Source: Ditylenchus dipsaci (Eukaryota > Nematoda > Chromadorea > Rhabditida > Anguinidae). Taken from it: a DNA stretch of 64,000 nt. Below, piece by piece: positions 1 to 11,600 of the stretch (position 1 is its first letter; every line of letters starts with the position of its first letter). The position numbers were made by a program, and so were the translations under genes. The notes below the pieces were generated by a model. That model was not told where the DNA came from. It did not search any database and worked only from the letters and a program-made list of their open reading frames with translations. The stretch spans positions 186,001 to 250,000 of the forward strand of contig SADC01001184.1 in NCBI GenBank assembly GCA_004194705.1, in the 5' to 3' direction.

Positions 1-466
1 CCCTTTTTACCTTTTGGTAGACTCATAAAAAACTAACAAAATAAAATATACGTTTTTTAGAAAATAAGTAAGTGAAAATGGCAAAATTTAAGTGAGAAAA
101 ATTATAAATAAATTCTGAGGTTTTTTTTTCGCTTCAGCTGGTTTCTGCCACATTTATTTTTTCAATTTTTAGTAATTTGTATGACTTCAAATTCTTCGCT
201 CAACAATGTAATTTTTTATACTTATAAGTTCCGAACTGTAGCTACCACTATCTTTTGTTAAAGGATTCCCCCATACATATGAAACCAAGAGAATTATCAG
301 CCATCTTTGCAGGTGGAGGGGTTGGAGCAATTGCCATTTAAGTTGATTAATTTACTGCTAGTAATACTCACTCTACAGTTTTTCTTTTGATTTAACACAA
401 TTTCACTGTTTTTATTTTGAGTATATATACCATAACTGCAAGCTACAGTTTTGATTTATATTTTAG

Positions 467-2803
467 GGTCTTACCCATTGTGTATGCTTTACATTACTTT
501 GGGCCTCGTCTTGTGTTTGGAGCGCTGCTTTTGTAAGTTGATCTAAGTTTTCAAGTAAGTAAATCTAATCCTTGAAGACTTTCTGCCTCTGCCACTTTTG
601 CCCTGCCAAGCCTAGCCAAGTTGTCTCCACTATGGATGGTAAGTTTTATCACATAAATAATCTACGAAAACTTGTAAAATAAAAGGTGCCAGCGAGAATA
701 GTGCAAGGACTAGCTCTGAGTGCTGTGTTACCGCTAATGGGTTGCATAAGTGCAGAATGGGCGCCTCTATCTGAAATTGGTGAGTTTGTATTCAACTATA
801 ACCCTTTTTTATATTTATGCATACTTAGGCAAATTTATGACTCTCCTTTCGAGTGCCGGACAACTATCCCAAATACTAACAATGCCTTTATCTGCTCAAC
901 TTTGCGTCACAGCAGGTAAAGTTTTGTGTTAAAATGGCTAAGCTCTGACTTCCTTTCAAATCATCCAAGAACATATTTGTGGAGAGTTTTAGAGATATAA
1001 GTAGAATTTTACTTAACCGCCTCCTCACACAGTTGGAATATTTTTAAGTCTCAAAATGCAGTTTCGACCTCTGCTTTTGTAATATTTTTATTTTTCAAGT
1101 GCTAATGCACCTAAAAATATGTTTTTGGGTAATTATTTATTTTGTTTACAAGAAATTAAAGTAAACTGTATTGAAATTTGTTTAAGGATGGTCAAGTGTC
1201 TTTTACACACACGGAATAATTTCTGCTCTGCTAGCAGGCTGCTTTTTGTTTTTCTACAGGTACACCCTTTGATTTTCGGACTTTTTATTAATCCTACTAT
1301 AATTTTTTTCACAGAAGTTCGCCCAGGAAGCATCCATGCGTGAATGCCAAAGAACTTCATTATATCACTCAGGGAGCTAAGGCAAAGAACAAAAAAAGAG
1401 GCGTGTGCCCTACAAGCAGATCTTAAAATCCAAGGCTGTGTGGGCGATTTGGGTCGCATTTCTTGGAAACAGTTTTGGATTTCAATTGATTATTCAGTAA
1501 GTCTTGCCGAAGGCCCGATATTCAATAAACTTGCTTCATTATGTTGTAAATGAAAATAAATATATATTTAAAAGGGCATACCATCGCGTTACACTGCAAT
1601 TAAGGCGCACTAAGGGGACTAAGGAATTAAGGGGACCAGCAATTTATTTCAATAAACGTTCTACTTGATCCGACGAAAGTTTTCTGCCCAATTTTCAAAA
1701 GAAGAATAAGGTCATAAATATCAGTTTGGAGTTGAAACGAGTGAAAACAAGGACAAATTTTGAAAAACTCCTGGTCCTCCGCCTTAATTTCCAGTGTAAC
1801 GCGCTGGTATGCCCTTTTAAACCAATAATTAGCACTGTTTAGATTTATGCCCACTTTTTTGAACAAAGTATTAAATGTGCCTATTGCTCGGACTGGAATG
1901 GTCGCTATAATCCCACCTGTTACTCAGCTTTTAGTAAAAGTGTTTGCAGGATATGCAAGTGATAACATTACAATTATCTCAGTACTTTTTGATAAATTTT
2001 TTGGTAACCCATTCATTTACTTATTTCAGGAGCTTACAAAACTCAAATTTTTCAATTCCATGGCTATGGGTAAACATTTTTTGACTTGCATAAAAGCCGT
2101 TTTTGTAAAATTTTTGTAGTTGGATGCGGTCTTTTTCTCCTACCGCTTGGTTTTCTGAATGAGGGCTCCGACTCAATGATACCAGCGATGTTCTGCTTCA
2201 CTGGAAGTATTAGTTGTTTAGGCATGGTAAGTATATAATAATATATTTATGCAAAGGTAATTTATAAAACTTTTGCGAAATAGAAATTAACTACTTTTTA
2301 ATAGAGAATTAAATTTTTGTTTGAAATAATTAAAATATTTGACTTTTTAGGTTGCTTGCAGTTCTATGAAATCAGCCACTTTAGTGGCTAGAAATTTCAC
2401 TCATTTTGTGATGGGAGTAGTTCAGTTAGTAGTTTGTGTTGCAATGCTCGCTATCCCCGTTTTGTTAGGTAGCTTGAGTCAATATTCAAAAGGGTGATCA
2501 AGTCATTATTGTATATTTCAGTCTTCTAGCGCCTAATAATGCAATTAGCGAATGGAGGTCCGTATTCTTCCTTGTTTTCTTTATCCTTCTCTTCAGTAAT
2601 ATTTTCTTCTGCTGCTTTTGTTCAGCCAATCCTGCAGCCTGGGCACTGCCCGTAACTCCACACTCCCTCTTAAACGATGTGAACAATGATCTAGGAGGGG
2701 ATGAAAAAAGAAATATTAGTGGCAATACTACTGACATTGCTCCCACAGCCACCAATAATTCATCTAAATACAAAGAAAATCTGGCCAAACCAAGTGATAT
2801 ATA
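467..2803 (+). CDS. SLC17-type (sialin/vesicular anion transporter-like) MFS transporter, partial, multi-exon
   Basis: Seen: spliced exons near 467-533, 575-639, 686-779, 829-916, about 1318-1497, 1845-1960, 2030-2068, 2121-2225, 2351-2468 and 2523-2803 join into a membrane protein. Segments such as [60 protein letters not shown] and [12 protein letters not shown] match, in order, the SLC17 family pattern (GLGEG..FPA, W.P..ER, G..LPLSG, PTYM..VL, QLLVKI.SGY.AD, EW..VF). SLC17 members are 12-helix transporters of organic anions, often in lysosomes or synaptic vesicles. The N-terminus (helix 1 and loop) is not clear in the window. The C-terminal tail after the last helix is polar and Asn-rich. 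A GT dinucleotide repeat at 1403-1406 shifts the frame inside the loop exon (see findings). An AATAAA at 3121 fits the 3' end. Family call fairly sure; substrate unknown. Confidence 0.78.
1403..1406 (+). other. Apparent frameshift (GTGT) inside the SLC17-type gene
   Basis: Upstream of this point the frame reads [15 protein letters not shown]...KKRG. Downstream the SLC17-like frame reads [17 protein letters not shown]. The two frames join exactly if one GT of the GTGT is absent, so this is either a 2-bp duplication in the gene or a sequence/assembly error. Confidence 0.6.
1572..1816. mobile_element. TTAA-flanked MITE (piggyBac-like) in an SLC17 intron
   Basis: Terminal inverted repeats AAGGGCATACCA (left) and TGGTATGCCCTT (right) are directly flanked by TTAA on both sides (1568-1571, 1817-1820). 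Subterminal sequence is also inverted (CGCGTTACACTG / CAGTGTAACGCG). TTAA duplication is typical of piggyBac. No ORF. Its terminus resembles that of the long-inverted-repeat element at 9409-12288. Confidence 0.7.
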
Positions 2804-3120
2804 ACCATCATATAATTGACCTATCTAAGGAATTAATGATTTCCCATAACGACTTTCCAATCAAATATAACATTAAGGATAGGTTGAAAACTAACATCTG
2901 CCTCATTTTGTTCAACAATTAGATGTATAAAATGGAAACTTCTGAGTACAATTTTTTGATCTCTGCTGGTTGTTATAACTTTTTGTCTAATTCGTCTGTT
3001 TTTTCCATTTCCCTGCTGTGATGAAATGCTTTATATTTTTGTGTTTGACTAGTTTTCAGTTTACATGTAAACTTTTTTTTGAAACGTGTTAAATACCACG
3101 GGTATGTAGCTTTTTATTTC

Positions 3121-3126
3121 AATAAA
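3121..3126 (+). terminator. Poly(A) signal of the SLC17-type gene
   Basis: AATAAA about 320 bp after the stop codon. The convergent dynein gene has a minus-strand AATAAA at 3464-3469, so the two 3' ends lie about 340 bp apart. Confidence 0.45.
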
Positions 3127-3481
3127 ATCTATAAATTTAGTACCCTAAACACACTGCTTGTCACGCATTGTAACAGAAAGGTTTATGCTTATTCGAGATC
3201 TCTTGAATCGTACGTGTGTGGAGCGTATACGGTCAAAAATGAGTAAAAACCACAAAAAGACCGAAAATAATTCAACATCAATTCAAAACGTGTCATAGAT
3301 TGTCTATGATAGACAGACTAAGTACAAGTACTTTATTTACATTGCAGTATTTTTTAAACTTACTTTGACGAGTTTATTGTTTGTCATTTTAAATCTCTTG
3401 CAAAAAAAATTGAATTGTTTTATTTTTTTTTACATTCAAAAAAAAATTAACAAAAAATTGTTTTTATTTTTACATTACTTG

Positions 3482-5640
3482 TCAAAATTTAATCGATAGA
3501 CGGCATAAAGTAGTGAATTTAGCACCTCTCAATAGCCAGTGTGCTTCAGGTAAATTAGTGTCCACCTCTATTTCCAGTATTGGCAGATATTTGGGAGCAA
3601 CAGTGGGCATCAGACCACTTTCTTCTTTGAGCTTGTCAAAATTTTCTTGCTGGGCAAATTTGTGAAAAAGGGGTAAAGTTTTACGTCGGTTTGGCTAAAA
3701 GTAGAGAAACTTTATTTCTGGGGTTAGAAAAACTTCATTTCGACAAAAAAAAACTTGAGATATAAATAAATTTTGTGATTGTTCAAAAAACATTTTTGAT
3801 AATTAGATTAGAAAATACCAATTTTTCCGGTTCCACCTTTTGCTGGACTACCACCCAAACTGTGTCTAGTAGAGTAAAAGGCTTTTGGTCCTGTGGTTCT
3901 TGCAAACAGCCATATTCCTTGTCAAAGTCAGCAGCCAAAAGGTAGCATTCAGCCAACTCTATGCTTTCCACCCCCAACCCAGGGCATTTAAGTGTGCCAT
4001 GGCACTCTACTTGATCATACGGGATATTCTGTTTTTTGGCATACTCTAGTTTAATCACCTCAAATATGGCCTTTGGGCGGTGTAAGTAGGCTAGGATGAT
4101 GCGCTCTATTTTCTGGCTCCGAAACAGTCCTTTCAGATAGCTTTCGCTGAATATGTTTAAGCTATACCCCTCTATATTATCTGCATCTAAAGTCTACCTT
4201 TCCGTGTGTAGCTGCATCTCTTCCAGTATTCTTAGCTCAATTTGAATACAGTAGTGGAATCTGTTAGCCAGTTGACTTTGCGCCACTCCACTTTCATCTG
4301 ATACAGGACCAAGTGTAGGCATGGGGTCAACGAACTTGTAATCTTCTTCACTTTTGACTGTTTTTTTGACAATATTAGAATCTGTTTCAGCTCTTTCTTT
4401 ATATCCTTGTTTTTTTCTTGGCTCCACAACCGAAGAATCTGCCAAAAGTACTCGAATGGTGTAGTACAACTGAAACTTTTGTTTAAAACTCGTTTAAAAT
4501 GTCATATTGACTGAAAACGCTTTTTACATTCTTCAAAAAAATATTGTTTCAAATACGTAAATAGCCAAACACCCCAAAAATAGATGCAAATTTTTTTTAC
4601 TTGAAATTTTTAAAATTTCGATACAGGATTAAAAGCAAGTAGTTAAAATTATGTATATGTTTATTATTATACATGACCATAAAGAATTTTTTTCCAAAAA
4701 TTTGATGGTATCTTAGAGTCTTAATAAAAATGAGCTTTTTAATTAAAATTTGAAATTTTAATTCTATTATTATTATTATTCTAAACTGTTGAAGTTTTTT
4801 ACCTTTGCAATTCTAGTCAATTTGCAGTAGTTAGTGGTGTAGGAGTGTAAGCCACTCATAATTTGTCTTTTGGACACTTTATGTGTGCGAGAATCAGCTC
4901 TCGAACAGATTCAGCCATGGCTGGCATGGAATACTTGGGGCAGATGCCTTCAATTAAAGCATTGTCTGTGGGGTTAAGACCCTGGAATATCCACAAAGCA
5001 ATGGTAGAGAATATCTGAAATTAACACCTCGCAGCAAAAAGTAATTCATAAAAAAGTTATAAGCAAAATGGCGTAGAACGCTTTTTCAAAAACTAGATGT
5101 ATTCTTTTTGAATTTTTGGTTGCAAAAAATTATCAAATAAAACCACACACCTTGATATCTTGCTCCATGCTTATGTCTCCCAAATAGGCCACTTCCAGCA
5201 CATTTTTGAGTACAGTGTCAAAAGAAATTTTAGCACGAGTCGCTGATAAGTCCTTTAAATTCGAAACTATATTTATTTGTTAAAAAAGGATCAAAAAGAA
5301 TTAACCTTAAGCAATGAAACAGCAGACTCGAACTGCCCAATGGTGATCTGAAAAGAAGAAGCCCATCCAAAAATGCCGTAATTGGACCGTTCTAACAAGA
5401 CAAAGTGAAAACAGCAGAGGCGGTAGAGAATATCTCTTTTATGGGTCTAAAACAAGGATTAGGACTGTGTATTGAAAGTGAAATAAATGAGTAAACATTA
5501 TCAAAGGTTTCATGTAGTTTTGCAGAAGACAAAGAGGAGTAGCAATAAACAGAAAAGCTTTGAGAGTAAACTCTTCATCCACTGTTAACACATTGCATTT
5601 GTCTAGTAAAGAGTGGGGAGCCTACAATATACTCCACATT
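3482..5640 (-). CDS. Dynein exons: end of AAA6 and C-terminal domain
   Basis: Exons at 3482-3694, 3819-4146, 4198-4469 and near 4860-5016, 5150-5250, 5309-5447 and 5520-5635. Diagnostic pieces: [19 protein letters not shown] matches the dynein FFHAVV.ERRKFGPLGWN motif; [20 protein letters not shown] matches the C-terminal PqaFLTa..Q..ARK..iP helix; [15 protein letters not shown] matches the GL.leGA.Wd...g.L strand. A 51-bp GT-AG intron (4147-4197) must be removed to avoid an in-frame TAG at 4194-4196. The donor of the exon ending near 4860 is unclear. Confidence 0.75.
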
Positions 5641-8600
5641 ATTAAAGAACAGAATTTAATAGAAGCCCGCAGCTTTTATTGTTTGCATGCTTTCTAGTGG
5701 CGGCATATATTAGAGGGAAAAGGCTTATAACAGAATAGCTAATAATATAATTAGAGGAAATACGGGTCCAGTCGAGTCTCGATATAATGGCACTCCGATA
5801 TAGTGGCACACTCGCTATAGTGGCACCATGGACCCGGTCCGGACTCAGCTCATCACCGTCGATATAGTGGCACTAGCGCCTGATTATCAGTCTCGAGGGG
5901 TGAATTAAAAACCCGTGTTTGGGATCACGATTCTAAATAAGATACAAGAATTTCAATTACTTACAGCTAAATCAAAAATTCCGGGGTTCTGGAGCTGGAT
6001 ACCCATTTAGGGAAAGCACCAGGTGGTTTTTTCTACGTGCCCTGAGGCTTACCGCTCGACTTATGACTGTTCTTCAAGAAAGTAGAATATATGCTACTAC
6101 CAGAATTCAAACCTGTAACCTCGAAATTTACAGGGTAAATTCATTACGGCTGGATTCACCGCCGGCTTGAAAACAGAAACTGAAATTACAGCGGCGGAAA
6201 ATTCCAATCAAAAGTTGTAAAAAAGAGCAACCGATTTATCAAAATTTATCAATCAATGTTATTTTCGATTGTTTTGTTTGAAATAAAATTATTGTTCTAA
6301 AAAGACTTGCTATAGTGGCACCATTGGATTGGGTTTGGTTAAATGTCTCGGTAGGGCGACGGTAAATTCATCTACAAGGTCCAATTCCCTGTGAAGGTAG
6401 TAATCCATTTTATCAGAAAGTTCGAATCCTAATGGTCGTGAATCATTTTTTATAGTCTTGGTCCACCTTAAAGGTCCAAACCCCGAAATTTGGGTGGGTA
6501 TTTTCGGGTAGGTGGATGACCACCTAGACGACCTGAAAAGAAGTTAACCAAATTAGAAAAAAATAGTTCTATCATACGGAAGATAATGTGAGAAATTATG
6601 TTTGATAGGACAAAGAGTGCGATTTTACCCATCCGAACCCTAAAACCTGGGGTTAGTACCCTGGGCTCAGGTGGATATCCACCTGAGCCCGTGACTGGCC
6701 TGTAAAATTGAAGTTTGTTAAAAATCAAAAACAAATCATCTTTCTTCACTCAAAATTGTGTGGGTAAGTAGGTTCAACAGGATTAAAATTGCAAACTTCG
6801 CTACCCAAACTCCAAAACTCTGGGTGGGTGCCACATGGTCAGGGAAATATTCATCTAAATAAGAATTTTTTCAAAATCTAAAATGAACCCCTAATTGTGA
6901 TATAAAATCTTAAATTTGTATAGGTAATTGGATTTGTTAGTACCTAAATTGAGATTCCCCCTACTTGGAGCAAAATGCCTTGGGTATTCTTCGTTTAGGT
7001 AGATATCCACCTGGCTGCCCGATTGTGCGTGGGGGTAATGTTTGACAGATAGTACCCACCGCAGGTATAGGGGTCCGGGTGGCTAAAAAAATATATTTGG
7101 TCCTGTCAAACAGGATTGCTAGCAAGGTTCTACATCTGCTTACATTGAAATAAAAATCTTTTTTAGGCCAGCCAGGTAGATATCCGCATATCCGAAGGTA
7201 CCCGCCTCGGATTTCGGGGTTCAGGGTTTCCTTGCAACTAAGGCCTTGCCTAAGTTTGTAAAAAGACTATAAAAGTGGCTTTAAGACACAGTTTCCAAAT
7301 ATGGAGGCCAAATGAGTGTCCTTGAAAAGTGATGCTTCCTATCGGATTCGAACATTCTGATAAAATGGAATACCTCCATAGCGATTTGAACCTTGTAGAT
7401 GAATCTACCTGTAGATTAATTTACTGTAGATGAACTTACATAGAGCCGTCTCGGTATAGTGGCACCCTCGCTACAGTGGCACCTGATGGTCAGTCCCGAG
7501 GGGTGCCACTATAGCGAAACTCGACTGTACATTTTTTGTCGAATAATTAATCAAAACACTAACATGAAAATCTTGCTGGCGCGGTCAATTTCCACAAATA
7601 CTTTTTTTCTACCGTCAAAACACTCTAATGCTTCTACACACCAGAAGTGCTTGCCAGGGAATTTTTTTACACTGTTTTTTCACTCTACTATTTTATGTAA
7701 CTCGAGTTTGTAAACATTTATTGTTGGGGAGCTTTTTGCTTGGAAGAATGTTAATATGTTGTAGAAATATGAACTAACCTCTCCATTTTCAGGGTACATT
7801 ATAATAAACATGCGAAATGATACTTTTCTTATAGTTGATTCAGCTATCTGAAAAACACACAATATTTTTTTGTTGTTTACTGTATAAACCAGTGCTATTG
7901 TCAGTGCACCTTTTCAATGAGCTTTTCCAGGGAATTGATTTCATCTCCATTCAAAAGCTGACAATTCTGAACGATCAGCCACTGGTCTTCTGTCAAACAC
8001 CGCTCATAATCCACTTCCCTAATACCATCCACAGGAATAACTTGGATTTTTCGATTGCCCCCCTCATTATCAGTAGAGAGGGCAGCTGCACTTCCTGGCT
8101 GTCCTACAGTATTTTTTAATTTAGGCATTTGCTCGGCTAGGGAGTAGAGCATTCTAATAACATAGTTGGATCTGGAGGAAAGAAGGATTATAAGAGGCAC
8201 TCGAGAATCCATGTTGAAGATCTGCTGGCGCAGATTTAGATCTGTTTGCGTGATTGTGATATGTTTAGAGTAGAGACTTGCAAATTTACGCTCTGATATG
8301 GCAGAGAAACTGAAATTGTTATGTTTTTAGGAAACTACAGCTTCAACGGCATGTTGCAGTAGAATAAAAAAATGTGCTGCTGACAGCCCTAATTTTTAGA
8401 AAGACCTTTGTTGATATTTATGAAAATAGTTCAGACATATTTCTTATGGCTATAGCTAGTTTCACCCAGTAAAATATTACTTTCCACCAGTAAATTCGAT
8501 TTTCAAACAAAATACCTTTTTCTCTCTCATTCAAATTACTGATTTGTACCAGTAAATTTAGTGATTTTCATGCTTTTGAAATTTGCTGGTAGACTTCAGT

Positions 8601-11600
8601 AATTTAATAGGGAAATCGTTAAATAACTGGTGGAAAGCAGTAAATTTCTGGTTAAAAATAATTTGATCCTACCTCTTATAAGTAAATTCATTGCAAGCCA
8701 GAAACTCGAACATTTTGCGGTGTTCTCCAAACAAAAATTTAGAAGTGCGTTTTAAAAAAGCTTTCAAAACAGTCTGATTAATTTCTTCTATTGCTTCTTC
8801 ATTTAAGTTGGCCATGTCGACTGCAACTGCCTGAAAGCCAATGACTAAATTTACATCGAAACCAAGCCAAATAAAACCTCTGTGAAAATATTGAAGTAAT
8901 ATCTAATTGTGCGGGCATAAAAAGGAGACAATCTAGCCAAGCTCAATGCCACATTTATCAATCTAGCTCCGTATTCGGCCACTCGGAAAAAGCGATGTTT
9001 CAAGTGTCTGAGCTGTTCACCTATTCTCACCAGCTCCACGTCTTCATCTTGCAGTTTCACAGACAAATCACCTACTTCTGACAGCATTTCCACTGCTTTA
9101 TCGTTTTCCAAATCAGCTGCACCACTTTTACTCAGCACTTCCAGAATGGACTGCTCCAACTGGTCTATTTGCTTGATGGTTCTGAAGCAATGAGCTTAAT
9201 CGATTGAAAACTTACTATAATTTAGTTTATACTAAGCTTTTACACCAGTAATTTACTAGTGAATCACCGAAATTTTCCGGAATTTTCTTGAATGAAAAAA
9301 TTTGTGCTAATCATTTTGCGAATTTGGAGGGGCATAATAAGCTGCCAAGATTTAACAAGTCAAAAAATGCGTACATCGAAAAAGTACTAAGTAGCTTAAG
9401 ACTCTTAAAGGGGCATGCTCGCGCCCGATGCAATAATTCTTTCATTTCAAATTGGCGGGTACCAGGCACGCCAGAGATTTTGAATTTCAAATTCAAATTT
9501 TCAAATCATTTTGAGTTCTGTGCTTTATCTTTCGTGACTTGTCGGTGATTTTTGCTCTCATTTTACGCTTGATTTTCTTACTGACTGACTGTTTTGGTTT
9601 TAGCGTCAAAGAGTCTCGTGTGCTCAGGTGGTAATTTTCGCGCATGCTCACGTTCTTCCATCGATCTTGCTGCTTGTATTAGATAAGTTTTATTTATTTT
9701 GTGCGCCGTCATTTTCTTTTCCCTTGTTCTGTCTTTCAGGTGTCTATTTGGAGGTCTCAAGAGCGAAGGATATCAGCAGTGGTTATATTTATGATTTTAG
9801 GTTCTCTCCTCAGGTATTATTAGACGTTTTTATACAAATCACGCTGCGACTGCATATATCCTGTCAAAGTCCATTATAAAAGTAAATAAATATAGCAGGC
9901 AACCATTTACGTAGTGATTTTTGACTTTGTCAGCCTGTATACGGTCGAAGTGTCACTTTCTATGTGCCTTCGTGCTCCATTCCATGGCAGTATGGCTAGG
10001 CCCTTGTAACATATCTGTCGGAGCGCGTCAACTTCTCTGAAGAGGCTGCCTAGCGAAAGTGTTCATTCTGCTGGGCTTTTTACCGCTAATTTTCAGGTTC
10101 GATCGACAATTGGGGCTTCGTAGCATTTTTATAGCAGCTCACATATAGAAGACGATTAGACAGCAGTCTAATTGATTTATCAACAACGCTTTCCATTGCA
10201 TCGAACAACAATCAGCTGGGTCATCATTTACTACAAATTGATCTTTCTTGGTATTTTTTCTGGCTTGCCTCCACGAATTCTTTCAGCTCGATGCTACCGT
10301 TCAGAACTTGTTCTTAGCTTGACATATGACGAATGTTCAATATGCCGATGATTACCTCAGGGTGGGATTTGTACTTTTTAGATAGATTTGTACTTTTCTT
10401 GGGAACCGAAATTGTTTTTTTAACATATTAGTCAAAGTGTTTTTTTTTGCTTCAAAATGGTGATAAGCACTGGATGAAAGATCTTTTTTCCTTCAAAAGT
10501 AGTCAAAGTTTACTTTTTTCTGTAACTTTCCGTTCCCGCTCCTGAATTACGACCATCGTCAGGATGCTCCACGAGGTTCACACCATCAACCAATCCATCG
10601 ATTGCACTTTTCGTCGTCTAGTGGTATGCGTCTCTAACTTTTAGGGGAGTCTATCAGTACAACCATCAACAGCGACGATTCTTAGAAAACAGGATATTCG
10701 AATATGCTGAAACATCAATATTACCGATCAGAGTATGGTTAGCTGTCGGGATTTTTTTTGGCTCCAGAAGTCAGACGAACACGAGTCCGATTGGTGTCAG
10801 GATTATTAGCAATGATAATGGGGTACCATTTCGGCAGAAGACCTCCATCCCCTTTCTCCTCTTCCAAATTACAAACGGTTCTTTCCTCCGGCAGTCAGAA
10901 TGTTACCGGTTTTCATTTAAGCTGAAATACAACAGGTGATATAACTTCCACCTGCATTGAGAGCGAAAGGATCATACTCTTTTTGCCGCAGTAATCGAAT
11001 TGATCAGTGTGTTTTCCTTCCATTTTCTGTATCCATCAATTAGTCAGGTATGTTTTGGTCTGTGTGGCTCGTTCAGCACTCCCGATTGAGAGTACTCCTG
11101 CTCTAGTTTGTTCATGGAGTCAAAGTTGAAGTTTTTTTATTGGTAAACACGCTTTACGCTAAAATTTTCTCTGAAATCGCACCTAAGCCAAAAAAACATG
11201 GAGACCAAAGTAAAAAGTGGGTCTGATAGCGGGTCTAACTGATAAAAAGGTTATTTGGTGATCTAAAATTATTAACGTGAAAATCGAAGAAAGAAGTGAA
11301 AGAGGAATCCTGTGACGTAAAGAAGATATTTGGACGGCAGTGTTGTAATGCGGCAGTGTTAGGTCTTTCCAATTTTCCGATTCCAGTCGATAAAATTTTT
11401 AGGTTATCATAACCGACCTACATTCAGTCCGCACTTTCTTGTAACTCAATGTTTTGCCCACATTTTTCGTGTTTGCAACAACTTTTACATTCTCATTTCC
11501 GAAGGTGTGTGTTTTAGCGGACTTTACAAATGCCAAGAACCAAGCAAGAGAGAGACAAAGATGCAAAACGTAAAGATGTGGTCCTAATTGTCGATCGAAC

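Noticed and set aside
4194..4196. Premature stop in the dynein C-terminal exon
   Set aside because: A 51-bp GT-AG intron (4147-4197) removes it and keeps the frame (HTE to SESYLKGL); other introns here are similarly short.
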